Of a stretch of DNA of 64,000 nucleotides, positions 33,948 through 49,116 are shown one piece after another. Positions within the stretch are counted from its first letter, which is position 1, and each line of letters opens with the position of its first letter. The stretch is from Cichorium intybus (lineage: Eukaryota; Streptophyta; Magnoliopsida; Asterales; Asteraceae): contig CM042011.1 in assembly GCA_023525715.1 (NCBI GenBank), forward strand, positions 4,299,566 to 4,363,565, read 5' to 3'. A model generated the notes under the pieces. That model was given only the letters and a program-made list of their open reading frames with translations. It was not told where the DNA came from and did not search any database. A program made the translations under genes and the position numbers.

Positions 33948-34290
33948 GTAACTACCAACGTGGGAACGACGGTGGGGGTAAGTGAATTCGCAGAGTATTA
34001 GCAGCGACAGGGCTATTAGTGGCGACACATTGAATCCCGCTTTTTTCAAGACCGTCAGATTGTAAAAGGAATAGACGGCCAGGATGGTGTATGTCACGGA
34101 TCGCTGACGTGGCCAATAGCAGCGACGACAATACCGGCGACAACACTATTAGCGACGACATCTTGTGAGGGAAATTTTCCCGCTTCTTTTCCAACCATTG
34201 GATGTTAAATTTCATGGACGGTGCAGATCAATGAGCACATAGATCGCTGACTCAACAATATCGACGACACCCTTAGCAACGACATACGGT
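33541..34290 (-). mobile_element. CACTA-type subterminal region, terminus lost
   Basis: Between 33990 and 34285 are repeated phrases such as ATTAGCAGCGACAGGGC, TATTAGTGGCGACAC and CACCCTTAGCAACGACA. The stretch around 34025-34080 is like that at 57360-57420 in the CACTA element (a CCGTCAGATTGTA / TACAATCTAACGG match on opposite strands). This indicates a second member of the same CACTA family in reverse orientation. Its CACTA tip is missing after 34290. Inside it lie a poly-T tract (33917-33945) and GC-rich, G-G-T-rich sequence without a clear gene. Confidence 0.5.
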
Positions 34291-34720
34291 TAAATGCACA
34301 TGGTTAAATTACATCCTACCTCCATTCATTTTAAAGTACAATGCCCCACACACAAACACACAAACACTCAAATACACATGGTTAAATGCAAGAAATAGCA
34401 CTCATATATTTATTCATTTAAAAAGGGTTATATGCAAGAAAGAGCATCCTAAATTCCTTCATTTTAAAGTACAATGCCACACACACATAGCCACTCACAG
34501 CACCACACAAGTACATACAGGATTAAAACGCACGTAAAGACATCCTACTTTCATTCATTTAAAAATGTTTAAATGAAAGAAATAACATCCTACTTTCACT
34601 CGTTTTAACGTACAATGTCACACACAAATAAACCACACATATAGCCACTCACACACAGTCACTAACACCACCACCACACACACATCAGCAGTACACATAA
34701 TAGCACACTCATACACAGCA
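34291..34720. repeat. Diverged tandem repeat with CACA-rich blocks
   Basis: Three or four units of about 110 bp share ATTCATTTTAAAGTACAATG, then CCACACACA-type runs, then a TTAAATGCAAGAAATAGCA phrase. No coding content. Confidence 0.6.
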
Positions 34721-35402
34721 GCAACAACACAAAACAACTCAGTTTTATAAAGAATGTGACCTCAATTTGGCAATGACTTAAAAAATCAAATATATTGATA
34801 TTTTTATTTACTGTTATAGTTTTATCATTCGATTTTGATATGCCTGCCCAGATTAACTAACGTCTACAATTACTCTTAGATATAATGAGGGGCACACAAA
34901 AGTGATGGTATTTGCATTAATGGGTTGTACCATACTGTTATGTGATGTTTTCTTTTTGATTAACCGGAATGAAAGCTACATAATAGAGTAAAATACATGA
35001 TCTGTGATTTCCTACTTCCTCCTTCATAGTATAGTAAAATACAAATGAGTGAAAGCTTGGAAATGCCAAAATGACCATGATCTAAGTGGAAGTTCAAAAT
35101 AGGGGTTATTTCCTCCTACCTAATCGACACAACCTGAAAAACAATTTACACATTTGAAGATGATGATGTAAATGGAACCTTGAAGTGATGAACGAATCTA
35201 GCTGGCAAGACTGAGAATTGAAGATCCACAGGTAGAAAGTTGAAATTTAAAGATTATTGATGTTGATAAAGAATTGAATAGACCTACATTTAAGAGTCTG
35301 ATCGATTGTATAAAACCCACTAAAAACTAAAATCTATGTGAGGATTCACCATATATCACTGGGCAAAAAAACATCAATGGTGCAACACCTAAAAGAACTG
35401 AC
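34721..35402. other. AT-rich stretch, no gene seen
   Basis: No credible exon or element end was found here. Confidence 0.5.
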
Positions 35403-35405
35403 TAA

Positions 35406-35742
35406 GGTGCTGTTTGTTTTTGAAGAGGTAAAAGATCTGCAGTCTGCGGACCACATCTGCAGAGCATCTACAGAGAAGAGGTGGACTAAATGTCTACAGA
35501 CAGCAAGAAGAAGACTGTTTGTTTTTTTAGGTTAAAATTGTATTAATTTAATTACTAGAAGAGCTCTGCAGACCCTTGAAGACATTGGTCCATGTCTGCC
35601 CCAAAAAGAGGACGCGCAGACCTTTTTAGGTCTGCAGTCTTCGAAAAAACAAACAATCTGCGAAGGTCCATGTCTGCGCGCCGTCTGCGTGGCGCAGACA
35701 AAAGTGGTCAGGAAGATCTGCAAAGAAAAAACAAACAGCCCC
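35406..35742. mobile_element. Tourist-like (PIF/Harbinger) MITE, 337 bp
   Basis: Inverted ends are GGTGCTGTTTGTTTTT at the left and, on the minus strand, GGGGCTGTTTGTTTTT at the right. TAA flanks both sides (35403-35405 and 35743-35745). The interior is rich in GTCTGCAGAC-like phrases with hairpin potential. An internal TGTTTGTTTTTTTAGG at 35516-35531 resembles the end and may mark an internal rearrangement. No coding capacity. Confidence 0.8.
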
Positions 35743-35745
35743 TAA

Positions 35746-37262
35746 AAAAATTATAATGGTTGAATTTGTACATACCCCTGATGGTTATGAAGCTTTGATG
35801 TGTGGGAATTCCTTGAGGCAGGTATTTGGATGTATAACTTTGCTACACCAAAAAAATTAATGAATTGATTGAAATAAAAAATAATAACAATCATCGTTCA
35901 TTGTATAAAACTAATAAAATTCAAGTTCAGTAATGGCCAGCCGTGGGATGGGATTCATATTCCTGAAAAAAATCACAAAACTTCCAAAATATCAACAAAT
36001 TAACAATAACTAAAAAATAAAAGCCCTAACTTTGAGAAACATGAAAGGATGACTAACCTGTACAACCAAGCCCTTGTTTGGTGATCATCATTTTTTCTGT
36101 GATTTGAAAAGGTCAATTAACAAAGAGTCGGGCCTTGCAAAATTACGTATTCAATCCAAATATCAAAATCCCTTTCAGTTGCTATTGCCACCAACGAATG
36201 AGTAATCAAAAAAGTTTTAGACGAAGAAGAAATTAGATGACACCATTAGTGATTTCCATCGATGGCGTTTGAGATCAAAGCATTTAATCGAATAGTTGAT
36301 ATACGTTTGAGATCAAAGCATTTAATCGTCATGACCAATCAGCAAAATTTCTAATCAAAAGCCTGACATTGTTTATGGACCTAAATTTGAAAACATTTGG
36401 GTATATGATTGCACCATCATCAGGCGATTATACACATGAATATAATGCAGTTCAAATACCAGAACATCGAACAAAATAGAGGGACGATATTTTACCTTGT
36501 GTGTTTAGATGGTGAATAAAACCCATTAAGAGAGATGATGCTCAAAGTTTCTAAAATATAGGGTTTAAAACACAAGGCTGTCTATAATTTGACAATAAAT
36601 TCGATATTTTTTTTGTAGAAATGAACTATACCGAGTTCAGAGTAGAAATGAAGGAACATGGCGATGGAACAAACGACGATAATAAAACCAGAGATGCTGT
36701 AGAAGTAATTGCAAGATAAACTCGAGAAACGAAAAATCTTGCATCAAAGAAATCCCCTGCAACACAATATACAATGATAAACCTTGAATCAAAGAACCTC
36801 CTGATGGACATAGCTTAATCGAAGCCAGCGTGTTCGTGAATCATGATTCGGCAAATGAGGAGTTTGGATGTCTGATTATTTTAGGGTTATAAGTGGGATG
36901 AGGGGGATTAGGGCTTGACAAATTGAAATGGAAAGGATTATCTTCCTCAGCAATCGCATTATCAAGTTGCTGAATCAGTTCCTGATTTACCGGATCATTA
37001 AATAAGAAGGTTAGCAAGTTACCGAATTTTATGCAATCGCATTAGTAAGTCGCTGAATTAGTTCCTGATTTGCGGGATCATTAACTAATAAGGTTGGCAA
37101 GTTACCGAATTTCATGCAGTTCTTTGGAAGAAGGGTATAAAGGGAATAGGTATTATCAATTTTATGAGCGGGAAAAAAAACCGGATGCATAAAGAAGAGA
37201 CACGTGGCAATAAAGGGTCTTAAAAATACGCCATGTGGCATTTATATGCTTCCTTTATTATA

Positions 37263-37264
<2 letters not shown>
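35746..37264 (-). mobile_element. Probable Helitron 5' end (F), remainder unclear
   Basis: At 37264 the minus strand reads TCTTATAATAAAGGAAGC, preceded by A within the TA repeat, and is soon followed by GCCACATGGCG and GCCACGTGTC phrases. A TC start with an AT-rich, AAAGGAAGC-type sequence is typical of plant Helitron 5' ends. No matching CTAG-with-hairpin 3' end was found to the left, so the extent given is only the gene-free stretch up to the MITE. No recognisable exon was found within it. Confidence 0.35.
36948..37117. repeat. Tandem duplication, about 83 bp units
   Basis: Two adjacent copies share AGTTCCTGATTT, GGATCATTAA, AAGGTT, GCAAGTTACCGAATTT and CATTA-AAGT-GCTGAAT phrases with several differences. 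Confidence 0.75.

Positions 37265-37355
<91 letters not shown>
37265..37355. repeat. TA microsatellite between Helitron ends
   Basis: About 90 bp of (TA)n with one TGTA interruption lies between a Helitron 5' end at 37264 and the Helitron E 3' end at 37356. Confidence 0.95.
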
Positions 37356-41821
<4,466 letters not shown>

Positions 41822-41860
41822 CGAAGCCACTTCAATTCTGAGAAATCTTACCGATCAATA

Positions 41861-42037
41861 GAAAAGATCTCCCGGTAATTAGCACCAGATCACAAATATG
41901 ATGAAGCCAAAGAAACAAGATAGTATGTATCAACAAGAAAGCATCGTTTTAGTCTTTACATCCTTAAATAGGAAAAAGGAAAATAAAATACTTGTACATA
42001 TCATACGGTAAAGCATGATGAAAATAATAGCTCCTAC

Positions 42038-42135
<98 letters not shown>

Positions 42136-42445
42136 GAACCATAATAATTCTAACAATATGAATTACAAAGGCTTTACAACGCCCTGATATTGTTAACGCT
42201 CGTCCACTAGTGGCGGCGCTTCCGGTATACACTACAAGTGGACTGCGGACTTTGTGATTAGCATCATTTCATAACAAAGTTGTACTATTTATTGTTAGTG
42301 GCGTCTTGATTCTATTTCCTCTAATTGTAACCACAAAAGACTTTCTTTGGTTTAATGCAGTGAATTGTAGATTGTTGGGATTAACACGGATGTGGAGCTT
42401 TGAGCCTCCTTGTATTGATGCAACATACCTTGAATTTGGTGTAAC
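41861..42445 (-). pseudogene. Duplicated 3' end of a subtilase gene
   Basis: The minus strand from about 42445 to 42150 matches the last exon of the 49171-54286 subtilase (about 49500-49200), including YTGSAATSGR and SGRCKAFVIH. The downstream flank 41861-42041 matches 46040-46161 joined to 49117-49190. Frames are broken and only the C-terminal part is present, so it is a pseudogene fragment. It lacks the 2955-bp solo LTR that splits the other copy. Confidence 0.8.
42042..42133. repeat. TA microsatellite
   Basis: A 92-bp (TA)n lies in the 3' flank of the duplicated subtilase fragment. The matching place in the other copy (49177-49188) has only a short TATATATACA. Confidence 0.95.
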
Positions 42446-42584
42446 CACGACTTTGCAATTTTATCCCCCAACAAGTTATCTATTGTAATTTTGGTCCTTA
42501 TGTGAGGTTTTGTAATGTTTTTGCTCCATGCTCCAATAAAATGACTATACTTTTCAGCCCAAACTTGCAAAAATTAGATATTCT

Positions 42585-42623
<39 letters not shown>

Positions 42624-43166
42624 TCAGCTTGAAATAAGGACCAAAGACATTTTAATAATCTCAACTGAGAAGCATATGGAAGCTACCCTCAAACAAAATC
42701 ATGTTGATTTTCAAAATGAGATAGAACGACAAATCCAACATGGGATGCTCAAATGGACTTTAAAAATACAATAAAACCAAGCTCGATTGGATTTGCATAT
42801 TCAACAATGGCAGCCTCTATGAGAAAATATAAAACCACTTGGATATCTTGTATTGAGTTTTTTTGCGTTTTGGGGAAAAATATGGATATATTGTTTTCTT
42901 TAGATAAAAACATTGAGGGATTAGTGAAAAAAACAATTTATCACTAAAAAAGTAACTGTCCACCGATAATTTGTTAATGAAGCTTCCCATCTGCAATCCG
43001 TCGGTTTGCTAGTCAAACGTGGTCAAAGTGATACCATCGACATTCTATTGTTGCCCTTTTGTTCATCGGTTTGTTGTAAAACCTAGATAAAGAGATTTGA
43101 ATGCTGATGAAAGGGTCTTACAGTATTCTGTTAGTAATTTCCCAACGCATAGTTCAGGTGAGAATA
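42446..43166. other. No gene seen; poly-A tract
   Basis: Homology to the subtilase stops near 42445. A run of about 32 A lies at 42587-42618. CACTAAAAAAG at 42942 resembles a CACTA tip, but no partner with a matching target duplication was found. Confidence 0.5.
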
Positions 43167-43823
43167 TAGGGGTGAACATGGTGCAGTTTGGTGCGGTTTT
43201 GGTCAAAACCGAACCGCAAACCGCATTATGCGGTTTTTGAAAACCTAAAACCGCAATTTGAGGTTTCTAATGTGGTGCGGTTTTGCCATTTTTCCACGCG
43301 GTGCTGTTTTATTTGGTGCGGTTTTGGTTATTAACCGAATAATATAGTGGTTTGCGTTTTTTTCCTATGGTGCGGTTGTAAAACCGCAAAAGTTCAAAAT
43401 CGACGCATTTTTTATAAAGATTTTAGTATACTAAATAGAACTCATTTGTTTCTTTGTACTTAGTATACAAAATCATGAAACAACTAAATTTTATAACTTG
43501 CAATCGATGAAAATGACAAATGGAATTGCCACAATAAAAATAGAAAATGAAATTGTCGTTCAAACTCACTATTTTATTTAATCTATAATGTAATATTTAA
43601 ACTTAATAATAAGTAAATAATACATATATTATGTAATTATTTAATACATGGTAATCGGTGCAGTTCGGTTATTTGCGGTTTTTCCAAAAGTAAAAACCGC
43701 ACCGAACCGCAATTTTGCGGTTTTTGTAAAAGTATAAACCACACCATCAATTATCGCTCCGGTTTCGGTTTTTGCGGTTTTTTCGATTATTTTTTGTTGC
43801 GGTTCGGTTTTTGCTCACCCCTA
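43167..43823. mobile_element. hAT-like MITE, 657 bp
   Basis: Ends are TAGGGGTGAACA at the left and, on the minus strand, TAGGGGTGAGCA at the right. They are flanked by TGAGAATA (43159-43166) and CGAGAATA (43824-43831), a 7-of-8 match to the 8-bp hAT duplication. The interior is full of GGTGCGGTTTTGG and AAACCGCACCGAACCGC phrases on opposite strands, forming hairpins, around an AT-rich core. No coding capacity. Confidence 0.8.
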
Positions 43824-43831
43824 CGAGAATA

Positions 43832-44390
43832 TGTCAGACATTCAGTCGGAATCTTATCCAAGCCTGAGTCGGTGAATCTTACCCAAGCCCGTTTTTCCAA
43901 CTGATGAAGTTCATTAGGAGTTCGCCAATGATATAATTTAGTGATTGTATACCGATAGGAGGGGCCATCAGAAATTCAGCATGTATCTAGCATTTTCATG
44001 AGCACGATTTGCGATTGTTAACTGTATGCTTTTGCTTCCATAATAAGTAATTTGATTGCTTCAATAATTGGAAATAATTTTAAGATATCATGCCACAAAT
44101 ACGAAAAAAAATGAAAAGAATGTTGTAGGAAATACTAAACGATATATGGTGCCATGTTTCGCGTTTAGAAAACAGTGGCATATTTTGGGTACATCTACAC
44201 AATCCAAAAACGCAAAGCCCCCAAAAAGAACACACTATTGTGCATGTTATTTGTATTATGACATTTTGGAAGAAAACTATTAACCAAAAAAGAAATATTC
44301 TTTTTCTCCGTCATGTGCTTGTGCACACCTAATAATCGACTTAATATATTTTAATTTTCTTAATTCATTTGCAAAATGGTCGTATAAATA
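43832..44390. other. No gene recognised
   Basis: A 71-residue frame at 44068-44283 has no recognisable domain, codon support or neighbouring splice signals. Left as non-coding. Confidence 0.45.
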
Positions 44391-44564
44391 ATGTATGTGG
44401 GTGTATGTGTTTAAACACATGTATCATACTAGATGTAGCGTACTAATGCTTGGAAAAGTAACTATGGTTACAAAAATGTATGTGGGTGTATGTCTTTAAA
44501 CACATGTATCATACTAGATGTAGCGTACTAATTAATGCGTGGAAAAGTAACTATGGTTACAAAA
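44391..44564. repeat. Tandem duplication, 85-89 bp units
   Basis: Two units begin ATGTATGTGGGTGTATGT at 44391 and 44476 and run through CATGTATCATACTAGATGTA to GGTTACAAAA. The second has an extra TTAA. They lie 130-300 bp beyond the 3' end of the nsLTP-like gene. Confidence 0.9.
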
Positions 44565-44696
44565 TCCTATACGAATGTGTATTATTAAAAATATGCAACT
44601 TTAAGCGATACATAGTTGTGCCTTGAAATATAAATATAGAATTCATTAATATGTAACCTCTATGAGAATTATATATATTATTGTTCAACATAAAAA

Positions 44697-44975
44697 CTAT
44701 TTCAATAAAAGGGGACAAAGGTCATGGAAAGAAATATGACAAGCACGGACAGTGTCATCTAATTTGAAGTAATGTAATTGGTAAAAACAAAGACAACGTC
44801 TATGTTGTCTGAATTCATCACATTGTTTGGTTGGTGGTATACTAGGGTCTTCTAATGATACTATACAATGCCCAATGTTACGACTAATAATGCACTCATT
44901 CGATTGGGGATACACTTTTCGTGCTAGCAAGCTGAGCATAACCATCAAGACAAATAGGTAGCCAACTGACTTCAT
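44697..44975 (-). CDS. Small secreted nsLTP-like protein, 92 aa
   Basis: The frame starts with a hydrophobic signal peptide (about residues 1-24, cleavage probably after VYPQ). Cysteines follow at 28, 37, 52, 61, 63, 79 and 87. The order C, C, C, CxC, C, C is that of the plant lipid-transfer/2S-albumin (AAI) eight-cysteine fold, which normally has a CC pair; here position 53 is Asp, so one cysteine is missing. The motif QHRRCLCFYQ matches the usual P-C-LC-Y region. Family members bind lipids in the cell wall. A TATA box lies 66-77 bp upstream. No intron is needed. The missing cysteine could reduce stability or mark a decaying copy. Confidence 0.65.
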   Translation of the reverse strand: MKSVGYLFVLMVMLSLLARKVYPQSNECIISRNIGHCIVSLEDPSIPPTKQCDEFRQHRRCLCFYQLHYFKLDDTVRACHISFHDLCPLLLK

Positions 44976-45040
44976 GATTTTTGCAAAAAGATCAATATCG
45001 GAATGTCAAATAAAGATGTAAGTTTACATAAATATGTGTA

Positions 45041-45052
45041 GGGTATTTATAG
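45041..45052 (-). promoter_or_regulatory. TATA box of the nsLTP-like gene
   Basis: The minus strand reads CTATAAATACCC, a strong plant TATA consensus, 66 bp before the ATG at 44975. Confidence 0.7.
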
Positions 45053-45059
45053 ATGTTAC

Positions 45060-46161
45060 AATTTGAGGTAAAGATCTGTACCTTGCTAGGGTGGTCTTAT
45101 TTTATAATATTTATTTGCCGGTTCCAAAAAAAAAAAGATCTTCGCTAAAACCGGAACTCTAACGTAAATTGCCTTATTTAATACGTATTTATGCAATAAC
45201 CCCATTTGAATAGAATAATTCATAAGGCAGTTATGAAACTATTAAATCAAGTCATTGATTGCTTTATAATATTCCTAGTAATTATTTAATTTATAGTCAT
45301 GATTTAATTAATTTAATTGAAGATAAAGTTATATAAAGCTTAATATGTATTTTCTCCAATAGAACGCCATCTTAATGACATATAATAATGCCCGGACTAT
45401 CGGATTGAATGATCAATTACAACCACAAGATCGTGATACCCATATAAAGGTGTTGAAATGGGTTAATTATAACTTTCAGTTTCATCGCATAAGAATCCAA
45501 ACAGAAATAAGTCAATTATGACCTTCTGAATAAAGATTTATAAAAGAAGGTTTCATAGCTTAAAAACAAAAAATCACATACGAGTTAATTTATGGAATGC
45601 CGGCAATATCGGCTGTGACCGTTAATGGCATCGTCGGTATTGGTGACATTTCTTGTAGTGATAGCCGTCAAAACCATATATCACCGTATATAATGAATGA
45701 CAAATTGATTAATTTATTGGTATTGTTTATCATTATTTCGATTATGTCCTCTGATTGTCTTCGGCCAATGAATTAAAAGATATACCCAAAGTATCCTTCA
45801 TGTTTGGCATTAGTTTTCCTGTAAAATGCAACACGTAGCAACACATTTTTATTTGTTTGAGCATTATGGAATCCTATTTCTTTCTTCCTAATAGACTTTG
45901 TCTATGACTACTTCATTTAAACATTGTCTTGACGTTTTCTTGTATGATACATGACCATATTGGGCCCTGCTAAGCACAACCTTTAGACTTTCTAGTAGAG
46001 TTTTTGACTAAAGGGGTGTGTTTTCAAAAATTATTTACCAAAAGATCTCTCGGTAATTACCACCATATCACAAATGATGAAGCCAAAAGGAACATGATAG
46101 TATGTATCAACGAGAAAGCAGCGTTTTAGTTTTTACATCCTTAAATAGGAAAAAGGAAAAT
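45060..46161. other. Intergenic; isolated CACTA-type end at 45610-45660
   Basis: At 45660 the minus strand reads CACTACAAGAAATGTCACC, then ACCGACGATGCC. This is the form of a CACTA (En/Spm) terminus with its subterminal repeats. No partner end was identified with confidence. The last 120 bp (46040-46161) are the 3' flank of the subtilase, matching 41861-41990. No gene otherwise. Confidence 0.5.
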
Positions 46162-49116
46162 TGAAACACCCTCGCTTAAGGCTTTTCATAAAAACATCAT
46201 TTTAACCGATGGTTTGTCATCATTGTTCCAAAAATCATCCTTTAGTGAAACTTCAATTTCAACATTTTCAAATAAGTCATTTCCTTTAAAACCATTTTTA
46301 AAACACGTGGGGTTTAATGAGAAATAATTTAGGTTTAAGTGCGGAAAACATCGTTTGGTCCCATTTTAGATAAAACATTTTAAATTTATAAAATAGCGAG
46401 GTTGTAACAATTCAAATATCATTACACGGCTTAAATGATACCACACAAACCGTGGCCTTCTAAACGTCCAGCTCTTCTAAGGTCATCTAAACTCCTCAAC
46501 CTGAGTACACATCAAAATAAGTTATGCAATTGAAATGTCTAGTGAGTTTACCCGTGGTTGACCCATTCGAGTGAGTAGTGAACTACAACACTCGGTACAA
46601 ACCCCCAAAAATAGTTTTAACACACACTTCAAAAGTATTTAAAACATCATAAAGGTTTACTCAAAATAGATAGTTATGATATGCAAATGCAATGCATGAT
46701 GCAACTATCCCAAACCCACGTCCATCTCATAAAAGTCCAACTCACCTCAATGGCACCTACCTAAGTTCACAAATGACACGCACGAAGCATGTCACTTGAT
46801 CCCCGTATAGGTTAAACTAGAACTAGTGGCCATCACACTAGCCCCATGAGGGTTAGCAACTCCCTCATGCAATTCCCTAATATCGGGAACAACTACTCCT
46901 CACCCTCTTTATTTTAGAGAAGGGTCAAACTCATATTAACTCCTCACCCTCTTTGATTGAGAAGGGTCAAACTCGTCCTCAAGGTATCACACGGTCAATC
47001 CCATCCTATATGAAATGCAATGCACAATAGGATGCTAAAAACGTCTTTCAAAAACAACATCATACTCTTTATTTGAAAACATCTTTAGAAACTCATTTTC
47101 ATGCGATGCACAAGTAGAAATCATATAACACATTACACATAATAACATGCATGAAAAGTAATTGATAACACACACAAAAGATAATAGTTGGGATGTGTAC
47201 TCCCGGTAAACTCACCCAAGGTCAACTGACGAGTCAACACTAACTCCACACAAGGTTGATGCATTTGGAAGCGCCCCTAGACATCATCCCTTCCATCAAA
47301 TCATCTTAGTTGAGTGCTAGCTCAAGCCCTTAGTCTCACCTCCAAGTCATTACAACCCATCTCCTTCCTACAAGACAAAAATGGAAAGTATCATACTCGA
47401 TTCATCTAAAAGTCGCACTGTACTTACTTCTTTATAACTAAGGAGGAACCATCTTTAACCATCCAAAATGAAGTCCTTGACTCTTTAATATAAGGAAAAT
47501 CTTAGTTAAAAACATTCCCAAAGATTGGCATTAAAACAAGGACCCCAAGCCCAAACCGAAAAGCTCAAAACCCAAAAGTACCCAAAACTGGTCAGAGACT
47601 GACACGGGTCGTGTAATATATTACACGGGTTGTGTAACTTACTGCTCCAAACAGCACGGGTCGTGCTCCTTCAGCACGGGTCGTGCTTTGCCCAGTTCCA
47701 GCTCCGATTTTGGTCATTTTCACTCACTTTTGACCCGATTCAAGTTCCGATTCTTTCCAAAACTCATGGACATCAAAAGGACATTATTCCTTCCCAAAAT
47801 ACACATCATTAGACTCAATAAAACTATTCAAAACCATTTCAAATGAATCAATTACATGCCATGATCACAACTTCACTCTATAAGCTTAAATCATGGAATA
47901 CCCAATTCCATTCTTACAATTGATGATTACAAGTGGAGATTCCTTCTTCCATTCCATGGAATCATTAGAAAATGATCCTCACTCCACTTATACATCCCAA
48001 TTGATACATTAAACTCATTCATCCATCCATTAAACAAGAGATCCAATCATCATCTACATGAACAAAACCCATTTCAACACTCAATTCTCATCTTCTAGTG
48101 ATTCATGGTTTAAGACTACAAATCAAAGGTTGGAATCCTTAGGGAATCATTAGAAATGAATCCCCTCATCCAAAACCATCATAATCATCCATTAATTTCT
48201 AGATTCCTCAACAAATCATCAAATCCCCAATTTCTAGGGTTCATAATACCCAATTCAATCAAATCTAAGGATCTAAATCATCCATGGATTGGATGTTGAT
48301 CCAAACAACTTAGAAACATCAAATAAACATTGGGGAATCATAGGAAGAACCTCATCCCATCATAAAACTCGTATTGGGTCCAATCCCCAAACTCAAACTC
48401 GAAATCTAGGGCTAGAAAAGTGGGTTTATACCTTAGATTGCTTGAATTCTTCAAGTATGATCATAATCCTTCAAAATCCACACAAGTCTCCTTGGAAGAG
48501 ATGAAAATCGCCATCTCTCACTCTCTCTAATCTTCAAAAACGTGAATGGCTGATTTGGAGAAGGATCCCCATAAAAAACAAGTCATCTTTCAAGAATTTG
48601 CAACATTAGTCCCTTGAGTTTGAGCCTTCTTCACCCAACACCCAACAAGTCAACTCTTCTAACAATAAATTCCCATATTCATACAAATGTCCCTAATATA
48701 AATTATTTCTTTCACTTGAGTCATTGACTAAGTCAATACTAACCCTTAGTTTCCCAATTTGGCACAAATAATCCCTTACACTAAAATTCTTCACAATTTA
48801 GGTCCTTAATGGAATTCAAAGAATTATTCGACCTAATTTAAATTCCACCTCAATTCCTTTAATATATCTTCTAAATCCATGACTAGTCAAATCTACTTAG
48901 GGTAAGTTTGGCTAAATTGACACTTTTAGTCCTTATGACAAAATTTCTCATATTTGGTTACAATTTGATTTTAAACTATATTTGGCTCATTTATTTACTA
49001 TATAAAATATAACAAAATATTAAATTTAGTTATTCATTTATTTTCTGTATTTACAAAATAGATTTTATTTGTCAGTTTAAGCCCAAAACTCCTAGGCCCA
49101 AAACACGGATGTTACA
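46162..49116 (-). mobile_element. Solo LTR of a Ty3/gypsy element, 2955 bp
   Basis: On the minus strand it begins TGTAACATCCGTGTTTTGGG and ends GGGTGTTTCA. A perfect 5-bp duplication AAAAT flanks it (46157-46161 and 49117-49121). The related locus at about 41985-42000 has the uninterrupted sequence GGAAAATAAAATAC, proving the insertion and its borders. No primer site, polypurine tract, internal region or second LTR is present, so it is a solo LTR left by recombination. A TGTAACATCC start and length near 3 kb fit Tekay/Del-type chromoviruses. Internal oddities: a block of ACACGGGTCGTGT and AGCACGGGTCGTGCT hairpins at 47597-47690, and a duplicated CTCCTCACCCTCTTT (46895, 46941). Confidence 0.85.

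Noticed and set aside
44068..44283. 71-residue plus-strand frame near the nsLTP-like gene
   Set aside because: No signal peptide, domain, promoter or splice context was recognisable; Lys/Tyr-rich content follows the AT-rich composition.
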